Source of the DNA: Prauserella flavalba
Lineage (GTDB): Bacteria; Actinomycetota; Actinomycetes; Mycobacteriales; Pseudonocardiaceae
Assembly: GCF_003202235.1 (NCBI RefSeq)
Contig: NZ_MASU01000005.1
Location: forward strand, 682,001-746,000
Length of the DNA: 64,000 nt
Direction: 5' to 3'
A program made the translations under genes and the position numbers. Below, one piece after another: positions 44,303 through 52,851 of this stretch. Each line of letters starts with the position of its first letter. Position 1 is the stretch's first letter. The notes below the pieces were generated by a model that made no database searches, was not told the origin of the DNA, and was given only the letters and a program-made list of their open reading frames with translations.

Positions 44303-45727
44303 CTATGCGGGTTCGGGGCGCAGCGGCAGGCGGACCTGGAACCGGGTGTCGCCGGGAACGGATTCGACGCGCAGGTCGCCGTGATGTTTCTTGACCACGA
44401 TGCGCCACGAGATGTCCAGTCCGAGCCCGGTGCCCTCACCGAACGGTTTCGTGGTGAAGAACGGGTCGAAGATGCGGCCGCGGATCTCGGGAGGCACACC
44501 GGGGCCGGTGTCGCCGATCTCGACGAGCAGGCGGTCGCCGTCGGCGGCGGTGCGTACCGTGAGCGTCCCGCTGCCGGCCATCGCCGACACCGCGTTGTCG
44601 ATCAGATTGGTCCAGACCTGGTTCAGCTCCGCGGCGTAGACCGGGATGGGCGGCAGGCTCCGGTCGTAGTCCTTGACCACGGTGATGCCGTCGCCGATCT
44701 TGCGGGCCAGCATGGTGAGCGTGCTGTCGAGCAGTTCGTGTACATCGACCGTCCGATTCGGAGCGCGGTCGAGCTGGCTGTACTGCTTGGCGGCACCGAC
44801 GAGGCTCGAGACCCGCGTGGTGGAGTCCTCGATCTCGCTCATCAGCTGCTCGGTCTCGATGGTGTAGTACAGCCAGCGGACGGCGCCTTCGAGGTGGCCG
44901 GATTCGCCGACGGTCGCGGCGACCTTCTCCAGCCAGTCCGGTCCGAGCCCGGCGGCGACGAACGTCGAGGCCATCTCCCAGCCGCCGCCGATGTCGTGGT
45001 CGTCGAGCCAGTCGGAGACGGCGTCCTCGCGGTCGCCGGCCTCGATGGGGCTCAGTGCCGTGGCCTTGGCGGCGTGCTCGACGGCGTCCTCCTGGAGCAG
45101 GATGAGCGACTCCAAGGTGGCCCGGTCGAACGGGCCGGCGGCGATGAGGCGGAGCTTGTGCCGCATCGCGGTGACGCGCTCGCGCAGAGCCCCGGTGGCC
45201 CGTACCGCCGCGGCGGCGGGGTTGTTCAGCTCATGGGTGAGCCCCGCCGAGAGCGAGCCGAGCGCGAGCAGGCGTTCCCGCTGACCGATGGCCTGCTGCG
45301 TGTTGTGGAACCCGAAGAACAGGCCCTCCAGCATGTGCACGGCCATCGGGAACCACTCGCGCATCACGGTGGCGAGCTTCTCGGCGTCCAGCACGTAGAA
45401 CCGGGAAGGCTCCGTCGCGGTCAGGGTGTTGTTGTAGGTCTGCGGCACGCGGTCGCCGAGATAGGCCTGCCACGCCCCCGCGTACACGCCGCGCTGGGTG
45501 GTGCGCTGGATCTCGATCTCGTCGTCGCCGACCTTCCTGGAGAGGGCGACGCCGCCCTCGATGAGGACGTAGAAGCACGTGGCCTCCTCGCCCTCGGCGA
45601 ACAGGACGCCGGGTTCGACGGTCTTGACGTAGCCCTCGCGGCACAGCCGGTCGAGCTGCTCGTCGGTCAGCTTCTCGAACAGGAACAGGGTGCGCAGCTC
45701 GTCGGCGTCGCAGGGCTGGGTGCTCAT
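44303..45727 (-). CDS. Cyclic-nucleotide-binding domain histidine kinase
   Basis: 474 residues with no transmembrane segment. An N-terminal cNMP/CRP-like sensor domain (PGVLFAEGEEATCFYVLIEGGVALSRKVGDDE; about residues 15-120) leads to a HisKA-like helix with LSAGLTHELNNPAAAA (His165), and a C-terminal HATPase_c with ELNQVWTNLIDNAVSAMAG, IGDTGPGVP and GEGTGLGLDISWRI. ATG 45727 overlaps the stop of the REC-reductase gene (ATGA). The pair is a known fused response-regulator/reductase plus cytosolic kinase system. The signal may be redox- or ligand-based. Confidence 0.87.
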   Translation of the reverse strand: MSTQPCDADELRTLFLFEKLTDEQLDRLCREGYVKTVEPGVLFAEGEEATCFYVLIEGGVALSRKVGDDEIEIQRTTQRGVYAGAWQAYLGDRVPQTYNNTLTATEPSRFYVLDAEKLATVMREWFPMAVHMLEGLFFGFHNTQQAIGQRERLLALGSLSAGLTHELNNPAAAAVRATGALRERVTAMRHKLRLIAAGPFDRATLESLILLQEDAVEHAAKATALSPIEAGDREDAVSDWLDDHDIGGGWEMASTFVAAGLGPDWLEKVAATVGESGHLEGAVRWLYYTIETEQLMSEIEDSTTRVSSLVGAAKQYSQLDRAPNRTVDVHELLDSTLTMLARKIGDGITVVKDYDRSLPPIPVYAAELNQVWTNLIDNAVSAMAGSGTLTVRTAADGDRLLVEIGDTGPGVPPEIRGRIFDPFFTTKPFGEGTGLGLDISWRIVVKKHHGDLRVESVPGDTRFQVRLPLRPEPA

Positions 45728-47400
45728 GGCTTCTCCAGGTAGCGGTGGACGAGCGCGACGGCCATCGCGCCGTCGCCGACGGCGGAGGCGACCCGCTTCA
45801 TGGAGTCGGCGCGGGCGTCTCCCGCGACGAACACGCCGGGCAGACTGGTCTCCAGGTGGTAGGGGTCGCGGTCGAGTGCCCAGCCGGGTGGCCGTTTGCC
45901 GTCGACCATCAGGTCGGGTCCGGAAAGGACGAACCCGGTGTCGTCGCGGGCGACGACACCGTCGAGCCAGTCGGTGTGCGGGCTGGCGCCGATGAACACG
46001 AACAACCACGACGCGTCGATGGTGTCGGTCGCGCCGCTGGGGATGTGCCGCAGCTCCAGCTTGTCGAGGTGCTCGGTGCCATGTGCGGCGACCACCTCGG
46101 TGCACGGGCGCACCGCGACGTTGGGCAGCGCGGCGAGCTGCTGGATCAGGTAGTGCGACATGGACGCCTCCAGCGACGGGCCGCGCACCAGGAGGGTCAC
46201 CGACCGGGCCTGCCGGGCGAAGTGGACGGCGGCCTGGCCGGCGGAGTTGGCCCCGCCGACGATGTAGACGTCCTCGCCGGCGCAGCTGGCGGCCTCGGTG
46301 AGCGCCGAGCCGTAGAACACGCCCCTGCTGGTGAGGTCCTCGACGCCGGGCGCCCGCAGCTGCCGGTAGGTGACGCCCGTGGCGAGGATGACGGCGTGGG
46401 CGTGCAGCTGTGAGCCGTCGGCGAAGCGGACCGACCTGGCCGAGCCGCTGGCCTCGAGGCCGATCGCGTGGCGCGTGGTCAGCACCTCGGCGCCGAAGCG
46501 GGTCGCCTGCCGCCGCGCGCGGTCGGTGAGCTGTGAGCCGGACACGCCGTCGGGGAAGCCGAGGTAGTTCTCGATGCGCGAGCTCTGCCCGGCCTGGCCC
46601 CCGGTGGCGGTGCGTTCGACGAGTACGGTGCGCAGGCCCTCCGACGCCGCGTAGACGGCCGCGCCGAGCCCGGCGGGTCCGCCGCCGATGACGACGACGT
46701 CGTAGAAGTCGGCCGACGGCACCGTGGAGAGCCCGACGCGCTCGGCGAGCTCGGCGTCGCTGGGCTCGATCAGCGTCTCGCCGCCGGGCGCGACCACGAC
46801 GGGCAGCCGCAGGCCGTCGGTGCCCGCGGCGTCGAGGAGCCGCTTGCCCTCGGGCTCCTCGGCGAGGCACCAGCGGTAGGCGATCTGGTTGCGGGCCAGG
46901 AAGTCACGGACCTCGTGCGAGCGGGCCGACCAGCGGTGGCCGACGACCCTGGTCTCGGTGACGGGCGCGTGGTCGGCGGTGCGCCACGCGTCGAGCAGGG
47001 CGTCGACGACGGGGTAGAGCTTCTCCTCGGGCGGGTCCCACGGCTTGAGCAGGTAGTGGTCGAGGTCCACGACGTTGATGGCGTCGATGGCGGCGCCGGT
47101 GTCGGCGTAGGCGGTGAGCAGCACGCGCCGCGCGGCGGGGAAGAGGTCCATCGCCTGTTCGAGGAACTCGATGCCCGTCATGCCGGGCATCCGGTAGTCG
47201 GCGAGCAGCACGGCCACCTGGTCGCCGCGCAGGGTCAGCTCGCGGAGCGCTTCGAGTGCCTGCTCACCGGATTCGGCGCGCACGATCCGGTGGTGCTCGC
47301 CGTAGCGGCGGCGCAGGTCCCGTGCCACGGCGCGGGAGATGCTCGGGTCGTCGTCGACGGTCAGCAGGACCGGTCTCAGGCCGGCCAGACTCTGGGTCAC
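45724..47400 (-). CDS. Fused response regulator receiver/thioredoxin reductase-like flavoprotein
   Basis: 558 residues. Residues 1-140 are a receiver domain with acid pocket VDDD and phosphoacceptor Asp68 (LLADYRMPG). A thioredoxin-like spacer follows (about 150-225; ARSHEVRDFLARNQIAYRWC... RLPVVV). The rest is a thioredoxin-reductase fold: DVVVIGGGPAGLGAAVYAASEG, VYIVGGANSAGQAAVHFA and VFVAGDARADSMKRVA. The CxxC redox pair of true thioredoxin reductases is missing; only AASCAGED remains. So the flavoprotein may not reduce thioredoxin. It starts with GTG 47400. Confidence 0.87.
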   Translation of the reverse strand: MTQSLAGLRPVLLTVDDDPSISRAVARDLRRRYGEHHRIVRAESGEQALEALRELTLRGDQVAVLLADYRMPGMTGIEFLEQAMDLFPAARRVLLTAYADTGAAIDAINVVDLDHYLLKPWDPPEEKLYPVVDALLDAWRTADHAPVTETRVVGHRWSARSHEVRDFLARNQIAYRWCLAEEPEGKRLLDAAGTDGLRLPVVVAPGGETLIEPSDAELAERVGLSTVPSADFYDVVVIGGGPAGLGAAVYAASEGLRTVLVERTATGGQAGQSSRIENYLGFPDGVSGSQLTDRARRQATRFGAEVLTTRHAIGLEASGSARSVRFADGSQLHAHAVILATGVTYRQLRAPGVEDLTSRGVFYGSALTEAASCAGEDVYIVGGANSAGQAAVHFARQARSVTLLVRGPSLEASMSHYLIQQLAALPNVAVRPCTEVVAAHGTEHLDKLELRHIPSGATDTIDASWLFVFIGASPHTDWLDGVVARDDTGFVLSGPDLMVDGKRPPGWALDRDPYHLETSLPGVFVAGDARADSMKRVASAVGDGAMAVALVHRYLEKP

Positions 47401-47501
47401 GGCGTCGAGTATGCCGTTCGCGCGCCATGACCAGAACCGGCTCGGCGGTTGGGCTCGTTCAGCGGCGGGTACGTGGTCCCCATGACGAAGGCGGCGAGGC
47501 G

Positions 47502-47963
47502 ATGATCGGGGTCAGCAGGGTGATGCCGGTACCACCGGACCAGGTGTTCGGGGTGCTGGCGGACGGCTGGTCGTACGCGGGCTGGGTGGTGGGCAACGCC
47601 CACATTCGCAAGGTCGACCCGGACTGGCCCGCGGAGGGCAGCCGGATCCACCACAGCGCGGGCATGTGGCCGGTGCAGGTGCCCGACACCTCGACGGTCG
47701 TGGCGGTGCGCCGGGACGAGCTGCTGGAGCTGGACGCCCGGCTGTGGGTGCTCGGGCGGGCCCGGGTGCGGTTCACGCTGCGGCCGGAGGAGGACGGCTC
47801 CACGAGGGTGATCATGGAGGAGCAGGCGGTGTCGGGCCCGGCCGGCCTTGTTCCGGCGGCCGGGCAGGCGCTGCTGCTGAAACCCCGCAACGCCGAGTCG
47901 CTCGCCCGCCTGGCCGACATGGTGGTGGCCCGGGCGAGCCGGAGGAGCACGCCTCAGGCCTGA
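47502..47963 (+). CDS. SRPBCC (START/Bet v1-like) protein
   Basis: 153 residues with the SRPBCC fold: GVSRVMPVPPDQVFGVLADGWSYAGWVVGNAHIRKVD at the start, an IHHSAGMWPV strand, RARVRFTLRPEEDGSTRVIMEEQ and a C-terminal long helix. Such proteins bind hydrophobic ligands; none can be named. Its 3' end overlaps the convergent epimerase gene by 10 nt. Confidence 0.75.
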   Translation: MIGVSRVMPVPPDQVFGVLADGWSYAGWVVGNAHIRKVDPDWPAEGSRIHHSAGMWPVQVPDTSTVVAVRRDELLELDARLWVLGRARVRFTLRPEEDGSTRVIMEEQAVSGPAGLVPAAGQALLLKPRNAESLARLADMVVARASRRSTPQA

Positions 47964-49030
47964 GACTGGTGGCTCGGCCTGCCCCACGGCACGGCCTGCA
48001 GCCGGGCGGGCAGGCCCGAGGGCGGCGGCGCGAGCGGGGCGCTGCCGGTTCCGGCGCCCGCGCGCAGGCCTGCGGCGAACTCGGCGAGTGTGTCGGACGC
48101 GCTGTGCGCGGGCTGCCAGCCGAGTTCCTCCCGTGCCCTGGTGGTGTCGGCGAGCGCGGCCTGGTCGGCCAGCGCGAGCCAGCCGGGGTGCACGGGTTGC
48201 AGCCCGCCCCGCCACGTGAGCCACGCGAGCGCCGTGGCCGCGCGCCGGGGTACGGGCAGCCGGGGCCCGCCGAGCGCGGCCGCGAGGTCGGCCGCCGTGA
48301 GCACGGGTTCGGCGGCGAGGTTGAACGGTCCCTCGGCGCGCCGGGCGAGGATCAGGCGCAGCGCCGCGGCGACGTCGGCCGAGTGGACGACCTGGGCGCG
48401 CAGGCGGGGCCACAGCGGCAGCGGCAGCCAGGGCCGTCCAACGGCGCTGCCGGGCAGCAGCGTGCTGAGCAGCCAGCCCGCGAACTGGCCTGCGGCGTCG
48501 TGCTGGAGGATCGCGCAGGGCCGGACGCGGGCGATCGCCGTCAGGGGTGTGCGCTGTTCGAACTCGTCGAGCTCCCGTTCCAGCCACGCCTTGCCCCGGC
48601 TGTAGGCGCTGTGGGGGACGCCGTCGCGCCGCCAGCCCTCGGTGACGCGCGACCAGCGGGGCGGTGGGGAGTACGCGGCCACCGACGATGCCGCGACCAG
48701 GTGCGGTACCCCGGCCTCGCCCGCGGCGCGCAGCAGGTTGCGTGTGCCCACGACGTTGGTGCGCCGCATGGGCGGGTCGCCGCGGCCGGGGTGGATCGCC
48801 CACGCCAGGTGCACGACGGCATCGACACCGTCGAGCACCCCGGCGAGCACATCGGGCGCGACCGGGCCGCCGAGGTCGCACGCGACCCAGCGTGCCCGGT
48901 CGTACGGTTCCCGGTCCCGGCCGGGCGGTCTGCGCACGACACCGGTGACGGTCCAGTCCGGTTCGTGCCGGAGCAGGCGCAGCAGCGCGGTGCCGACGTT
49001 GCCGCTCGCGCCGGTGACGACGATCCTCAC
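47954..49030 (-). CDS. NAD-dependent epimerase/dehydratase-family (extended SDR) protein
   Basis: 358 residues. The Rossmann start is RIVVTGASGNVGTALLRLL (GxxGxxG), with VDAVVHLAWAIHPG, a NVVGTRNLLRAA segment, LVAASSVAAY and the catalytic SAYSRGKAWLE, in which YxxxK is the active pair. It is an extended SDR, probably acting on a nucleotide sugar or similar, but the substrate is unassigned. The C-terminal 50 residues are Ala/Pro-rich. GTG 49030 is the start. Confidence 0.8.
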   Translation of the reverse strand: MRIVVTGASGNVGTALLRLLRHEPDWTVTGVVRRPPGRDREPYDRARWVACDLGGPVAPDVLAGVLDGVDAVVHLAWAIHPGRGDPPMRRTNVVGTRNLLRAAGEAGVPHLVAASSVAAYSPPPRWSRVTEGWRRDGVPHSAYSRGKAWLERELDEFEQRTPLTAIARVRPCAILQHDAAGQFAGWLLSTLLPGSAVGRPWLPLPLWPRLRAQVVHSADVAAALRLILARRAEGPFNLAAEPVLTAADLAAALGGPRLPVPRRAATALAWLTWRGGLQPVHPGWLALADQAALADTTRAREELGWQPAHSASDTLAEFAAGLRAGAGTGSAPLAPPPSGLPARLQAVPWGRPSHQSQA

Positions 49031-49107
49031 GTCCTGGAAGGTCCCCGGTGGCGGGTGCTCCGAAACCCCAGGTGTAGTGGGACGGCCGCGCGGGAAGCCA
49101 GCGTGGC

Positions 49108-50709
49108 GTGGAGCGCGTTGACGAGGCCGCCGACGCGGTCGTGATCGGAGCGGGCCCGAACGGCCTGGTGGCCGCCAACGTTCTCGCCGACGCGGGCTGG
49201 GACGTGCTGGTGCTGGAGGCCGCCGAGAGCCCTGGGGGAGCGGTGCGGACGGCCGAGCTGACCGAACCGGGCTTCCAGCACGACGTTTTCAGTGCCTTCT
49301 ACCCGCTGGCGGCGGCCTCGCCGGTCATCGCGGGGCTCGGGCTGGAGGAACACGGGCTGCGCTGGCGGCACGCGCCGTCGGTGCTCGCGCACGTGCTCCC
49401 CGACGACCGGTGTGCCGTGGTGTCGCGCTCGCTGGAGGACACGATGGCGTCGCTGGCGGAGTTCGACCCTCGCGACGGGCGGGCATGGGCCGGGGAGTTC
49501 GCGGCGTGGTCGGCGATCCGCGACCGGTTGCTGGACGCGTTGTTCACGCCGTTCCCGCCGGTCCGGTCGGCGGCGCGGCTGTTCCGCGCGCTCGGCGTGG
49601 CGGACGGGCTGCGGTTCGCGCGGATGGTGACGATGCCCGCCCGCGCGTTCGGGCGGGAACGTTTCGGGGGCGACGGCGCGAGACTGCTGCTCGCGGGCAA
49701 CGCCCTGCACACCGACCTGGGGCCGGGGCACGCGGGCAGCGCGTTGTTCGGCTGGCTGCTGTGCATGCTGGGCCAGGACGTGGGATTTCCCGTGCCGGAG
49801 GGCGGCGCGGGCAGGCTGAGTGGTGCGCTGGTGGCGCGGCTGACGGCCAGGGGAGGGCGGGTCGCGTGCGGCCGGGAGGTGACGGGGGTGCTGACGGCGC
49901 GCGGGCGCGCGCTGGGCGTGGTGGACGCTTCGGGTGCGCGGGTTCGGGCGCGCCGTGCGGTGCTGGCCGATGTGCCCGCGCCGACGTTGTACCTGCGCCT
50001 GGTGGGGGAGGAGTCGCTGCCGTCGCGGTTCGTGACGGATCTGCGGCGGTTCCAGTGGGACGACGCCACGGTGAAGGTCGACTGGGCGTTGTCTGGTCCG
50101 ATCCCGTGGAGCAACCCGCAGGCGGCCGCGGCCGGGACGGTGCATCTGGACAACGACCTGCCCGGCCTGTCGCGTTACAGCGCGGAGCTGGCGGCGGGCA
50201 GTGTGCCGGAGGAGCCGATGCTGATCGTGGGGCAGATGACCACGGCGGATCCGACCCGCTCGCCGGCGGGCACCGAGACGGCGTGGGCGTACACGCACGT
50301 GCCGCGCGGGCATGCATGGGACGCCGACCGGCTGCGCCGCTACGCCGACCGGGTGGAGGAGATCGTGGAGCGGCACGCGCCGGGGTTCCGCGGCCGCGTC
50401 CGCGGCCGGTATCTGCAGGGGCCGCGCGAGCTGGAACGCGCCAACCCGAGCCTGGTCGAGGGCGCGGTCAACGCGGGCAGCGCGGCGATGCACCAGCAGC
50501 TGGTGTTCCGGCCGGTGCCCGGCCTGGGAAGGGCCGACACGCCGATCGACCGGCTGTTCCTGGCGGGTGCCTCGGCGCATCCCGGGGGCGCGGTGCACGG
50601 CGGGCCGGGCGCGAACGCCGCCCGCGCCGCGCTGGCAAGGGCCGGGTTCGCGGGTCCGCTCTACGCGGAGCTGATCCGGCGGCTGCACGGCGCGGTCTAC
50701 GCGCGGTAG
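49108..50709 (+). CDS. Phytoene desaturase/PYROXD2-like FAD oxidoreductase
   Basis: 533 residues. The N-terminal FAD motif is AVVIGAGPNGLVAANVLADAGWDVLVLEA with GGAVRTAELT after it, and the C-terminal FAD motif is DRLFLAGASAHPGGAVHGGPGANAARAAL. This matches the NAD(P)/FAD-dependent oxidoreductases related to CrtI and human PYROXD2. No carotenoid genes are nearby, so a carotenoid role is not supported. Its 3' end overlaps the convergent topoisomerase gene by 13 nt. GTG 49108 has no clear ribosome-binding site. Confidence 0.8.
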   Translation: MERVDEAADAVVIGAGPNGLVAANVLADAGWDVLVLEAAESPGGAVRTAELTEPGFQHDVFSAFYPLAAASPVIAGLGLEEHGLRWRHAPSVLAHVLPDDRCAVVSRSLEDTMASLAEFDPRDGRAWAGEFAAWSAIRDRLLDALFTPFPPVRSAARLFRALGVADGLRFARMVTMPARAFGRERFGGDGARLLLAGNALHTDLGPGHAGSALFGWLLCMLGQDVGFPVPEGGAGRLSGALVARLTARGGRVACGREVTGVLTARGRALGVVDASGARVRARRAVLADVPAPTLYLRLVGEESLPSRFVTDLRRFQWDDATVKVDWALSGPIPWSNPQAAAAGTVHLDNDLPGLSRYSAELAAGSVPEEPMLIVGQMTTADPTRSPAGTETAWAYTHVPRGHAWDADRLRRYADRVEEIVERHAPGFRGRVRGRYLQGPRELERANPSLVEGAVNAGSAAMHQQLVFRPVPGLGRADTPIDRLFLAGASAHPGGAVHGGPGANAARAALARAGFAGPLYAELIRRLHGAVYAR

Positions 50710-51713
50710 CGGCGCAGCATCCTCGCGACGGCGCGTTCGATGCGCTCGCGGTCACGATCGGTGCGGATGCCCTCCCCGCCGACGCGGCGCACGGCGGCCT
50801 CGACGGTGGTTCCCTGCTCGTACGCCGCGATCACCCTGGGGTCCACATAGGACTTGCGGGCGACGGTGGGGGTGTTGCCGAGTTCCTCGGCTACCTCGCG
50901 CATGGCGGCCGTGACGGCGCGTTTGCGGCCGCGCTGGGACGTCGGCCGGTCGGAGGCGGCGAGGGCGACGGCGGCGAGCACGGTGGCGTTCCAGGTGCGG
51001 AGGTCCTTGACGGTGAACTCCTCACCGGCGAGCTCTTTGAAGCGCTCGTTGACCTCGCCGGCGTGGATCTCGTGCCAGCCGCGGCCGCCCCGGCACACGA
51101 ACAACCGGTCGGTCTCGGCACGGCACCGCCGCAGCGACTTGAGTACGGCGGCGAGCTCGCCGTCGCGCATGGTCAGCTCGCGCTCGAGGCCGCCTTTGGC
51201 GGTGTAGGTGAACGTCAGCTCGTCGCCGCGGATGCGCACGTTCTCGCGGAGCAGTGTGGTGGCGCCGCGGGATCCGTTGGCCTCCAGGTATTCCTCGCCG
51301 CCGGTGCGGAACACTCCGCGGTCGATCATGCGCAGTGCGGCGGCGAGGACGCGGCGCCGGTCGAGACCCTTGCGGGCGAGGTCCTCACCGATGGCCTCCC
51401 GCACAGCGGGCAGCCTGTCCGCGAGTGCCAGGACCCGCTCGTGTTTCTCCTCGTCGCGGGCCCGGCGCCATTCGGGGTGGTAGAGGTACTGGCGGCGCCC
51501 GGCGTCGTCGATGCCGACGGCCTGGATGTGCCCGTCGGGTTCGGGGCAGATCCACACCCGGCGCCACGCGGGCGGGATGACGAGTGCGTCGATGCGGTCG
51601 CGCGTGCGCGGGTCGCTCACCGGGGAGCCGTCCGGGGTCCGGTAGCTGAAGCCCCGGCCGCGCCGTTGTCTGCGGATACCCGGCGTGGACGGGTCACTAC
51701 GCCGCAAGCGCAT
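50697..51713 (-). CDS. DNA topoisomerase IB (poxvirus-type)
   Basis: 338 residues. It has the TopIB fold: VSDPRTRDRIDALVIPPAWRRVWICPEPDGHIQAVGIDDAGRRQYLYHPEW at the N-terminus, a catalytic core with Arg in FRTGGEEY and Lys near TAKGG, KDLRTWNATVLAA, and nucleophile Tyr (about 289) in TPTVARKSYVDPRVI. It nicks, relaxes and religates supercoiled DNA. ATG 51713 was chosen over the upstream start, which adds an unrelated extension. It lies downstream of the YbdK gene with a 46-nt gap. Confidence 0.9.
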   Translation of the reverse strand: MRLRRSDPSTPGIRRQRRGRGFSYRTPDGSPVSDPRTRDRIDALVIPPAWRRVWICPEPDGHIQAVGIDDAGRRQYLYHPEWRRARDEEKHERVLALADRLPAVREAIGEDLARKGLDRRRVLAAALRMIDRGVFRTGGEEYLEANGSRGATTLLRENVRIRGDELTFTYTAKGGLERELTMRDGELAAVLKSLRRCRAETDRLFVCRGGRGWHEIHAGEVNERFKELAGEEFTVKDLRTWNATVLAAVALAASDRPTSQRGRKRAVTAAMREVAEELGNTPTVARKSYVDPRVIAAYEQGTTVEAAVRRVGGEGIRTDRDRERIERAVARMLRRYRA

Positions 51714-51759
51714 GGTTCCGTGATGCCCCCGAACAGGGAAAACGAAACCGCCTGGCTCG

Positions 51760-52851
51760 TCAGAGCGGGCTGAGGACGTCGGCGGCGAGCGCACGCATGA
51801 CGCCCCGCAGTCCGTGGACGGCGATGCGGCGTTGGCGTTGCGCCCCCGTGCCGCGCCGGGCCAGCCGGCCGAGCAGGTCGCGGACGAGTGTGAGGTCGCC
51901 GGTGTCCTCGAGCGCGGCGGCGGTGCGGTCGAGCAGCAGCGGGACCAGCTCGTGGGCGGGGCGCGTGCATTCGCGCCACGGGTCGACGGCCGGGCCCGCC
52001 ATGCCGTATCGCGCGGCCGACCAGAGCGCCGAGGCGGCCACGCGCTCGTTGCCGCGTGGTGCTTCGCGGCCCGCGGCGAGATCGGCCAGTGCGGCGTCGA
52101 CGAGTGCCCGCGTCAGCAGTGCCTGGAGCAGCGCCTCGTCGGCCGTGGTGGCCGTGTCGGCGGCCCGGATCTCGACGGTGGGCAGTGCGGGGGAGGGGCG
52201 GGCGAGCCAGAACGTCATGCGGTCGTCGAGCAGCGCACCGCACGCGAGCAGACGGTCCACTTCGGATCGGTACTCGGTGAAGGAGCCGAACCACGGAGGG
52301 ATCCCGGCGGCGGGGAAGCGCGACTGCTCGACGATGCGCCAGCTGACGTGGCCGGTGTCGCGGCCGTGGGCGAACGGCGAGTTGGCCGACAGCGCCACGA
52401 GTGTGGGCAGCCACGGTCTCAGGTGGTTCACGACCGCGACGGCGTGGTCGCGGTCGGGGACCTCGCAGTGGATGTGGCAGCCGCAGGCCTGGTAGCCGGT
52501 GACGAGCGCGCGGTATCGCCCGTCGATGAGCGCGAACCGGGTGTCGGGTCCTCCCGGTGGTTCGGGGCCGGCGAGCACGGGGGTGCCCGAGGCGACGAGG
52601 ACGGCGTGTGCGCGTTCGGCGGCGGCGCCGAGCACCCGTCTTCCTGCCAGGAGGTCGGCGCGCAGTTGCGTGCGGGTGGCGCGGATGGCGGTGGCGGCCT
52701 CCACTTGGCTCGCACGCAGTTCGGGCTGGCAGGTGCCCGCGTAGGGCTCGGCGCGGGCGAGCACGTCGGCCGCGGCGGGGACGGTGTGCCAGGCGACCGG
52801 GTCGGCGAGCAGGAACTCCTCCTCGACGCCCAGCTTGCGGCCGGGGCTCAG
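51760..52851 (-). CDS. YbdK-type carboxylate-amine ligase (glutamate-cysteine ligase family 2), probable CTG start
   Basis: 363 residues. LGVEEEFLLADPVAWHTVPAA is the family start, followed by CQPELRASQVEAAT, ACGCHIHCEVPDRDHAVAVVN and a SPFAHGRDTGHVSWRIVEQSRFP region; PTVEIRAADT closes the ATP-grasp-like core. It makes a gamma-glutamyl or related amide bond using ATP. No ATG, GTG or TTG fits in frame ahead of LGVEEE. CTG 52851 does fit: it overlaps the previous stop (CTGA) and GAGGGA lies 8 nt upstream. So a CTG start with translational coupling is proposed. Confidence 0.82.
   Translation of the reverse strand: MSPGRKLGVEEEFLLADPVAWHTVPAAADVLARAEPYAGTCQPELRASQVEAATAIRATRTQLRADLLAGRRVLGAAAERAHAVLVASGTPVLAGPEPPGGPDTRFALIDGRYRALVTGYQACGCHIHCEVPDRDHAVAVVNHLRPWLPTLVALSANSPFAHGRDTGHVSWRIVEQSRFPAAGIPPWFGSFTEYRSEVDRLLACGALLDDRMTFWLARPSPALPTVEIRAADTATTADEALLQALLTRALVDAALADLAAGREAPRGNERVAASALWSAARYGMAGPAVDPWRECTRPAHELVPLLLDRTAAALEDTGDLTLVRDLLGRLARRGTGAQRQRRIAVHGLRGVMRALAADVLSPL

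Noticed and set aside
44303-46870. An 855-codon minus-strand frame longer than the kinase
   Set aside because: The N-terminal 381 codons are the shifted frame of the REC-reductase gene. The kinase itself starts at 45727.
45724-47400. Annotation as a true thioredoxin reductase
   Set aside because: The CxxC active-site pair is missing, so only a thioredoxin-reductase-like flavoprotein can be claimed.
49108-50709. Carotenoid desaturase (CrtI) function
   Set aside because: The fold matches, but no carotenoid gene is nearby and the sequence fits the PYROXD2-like group equally or better.
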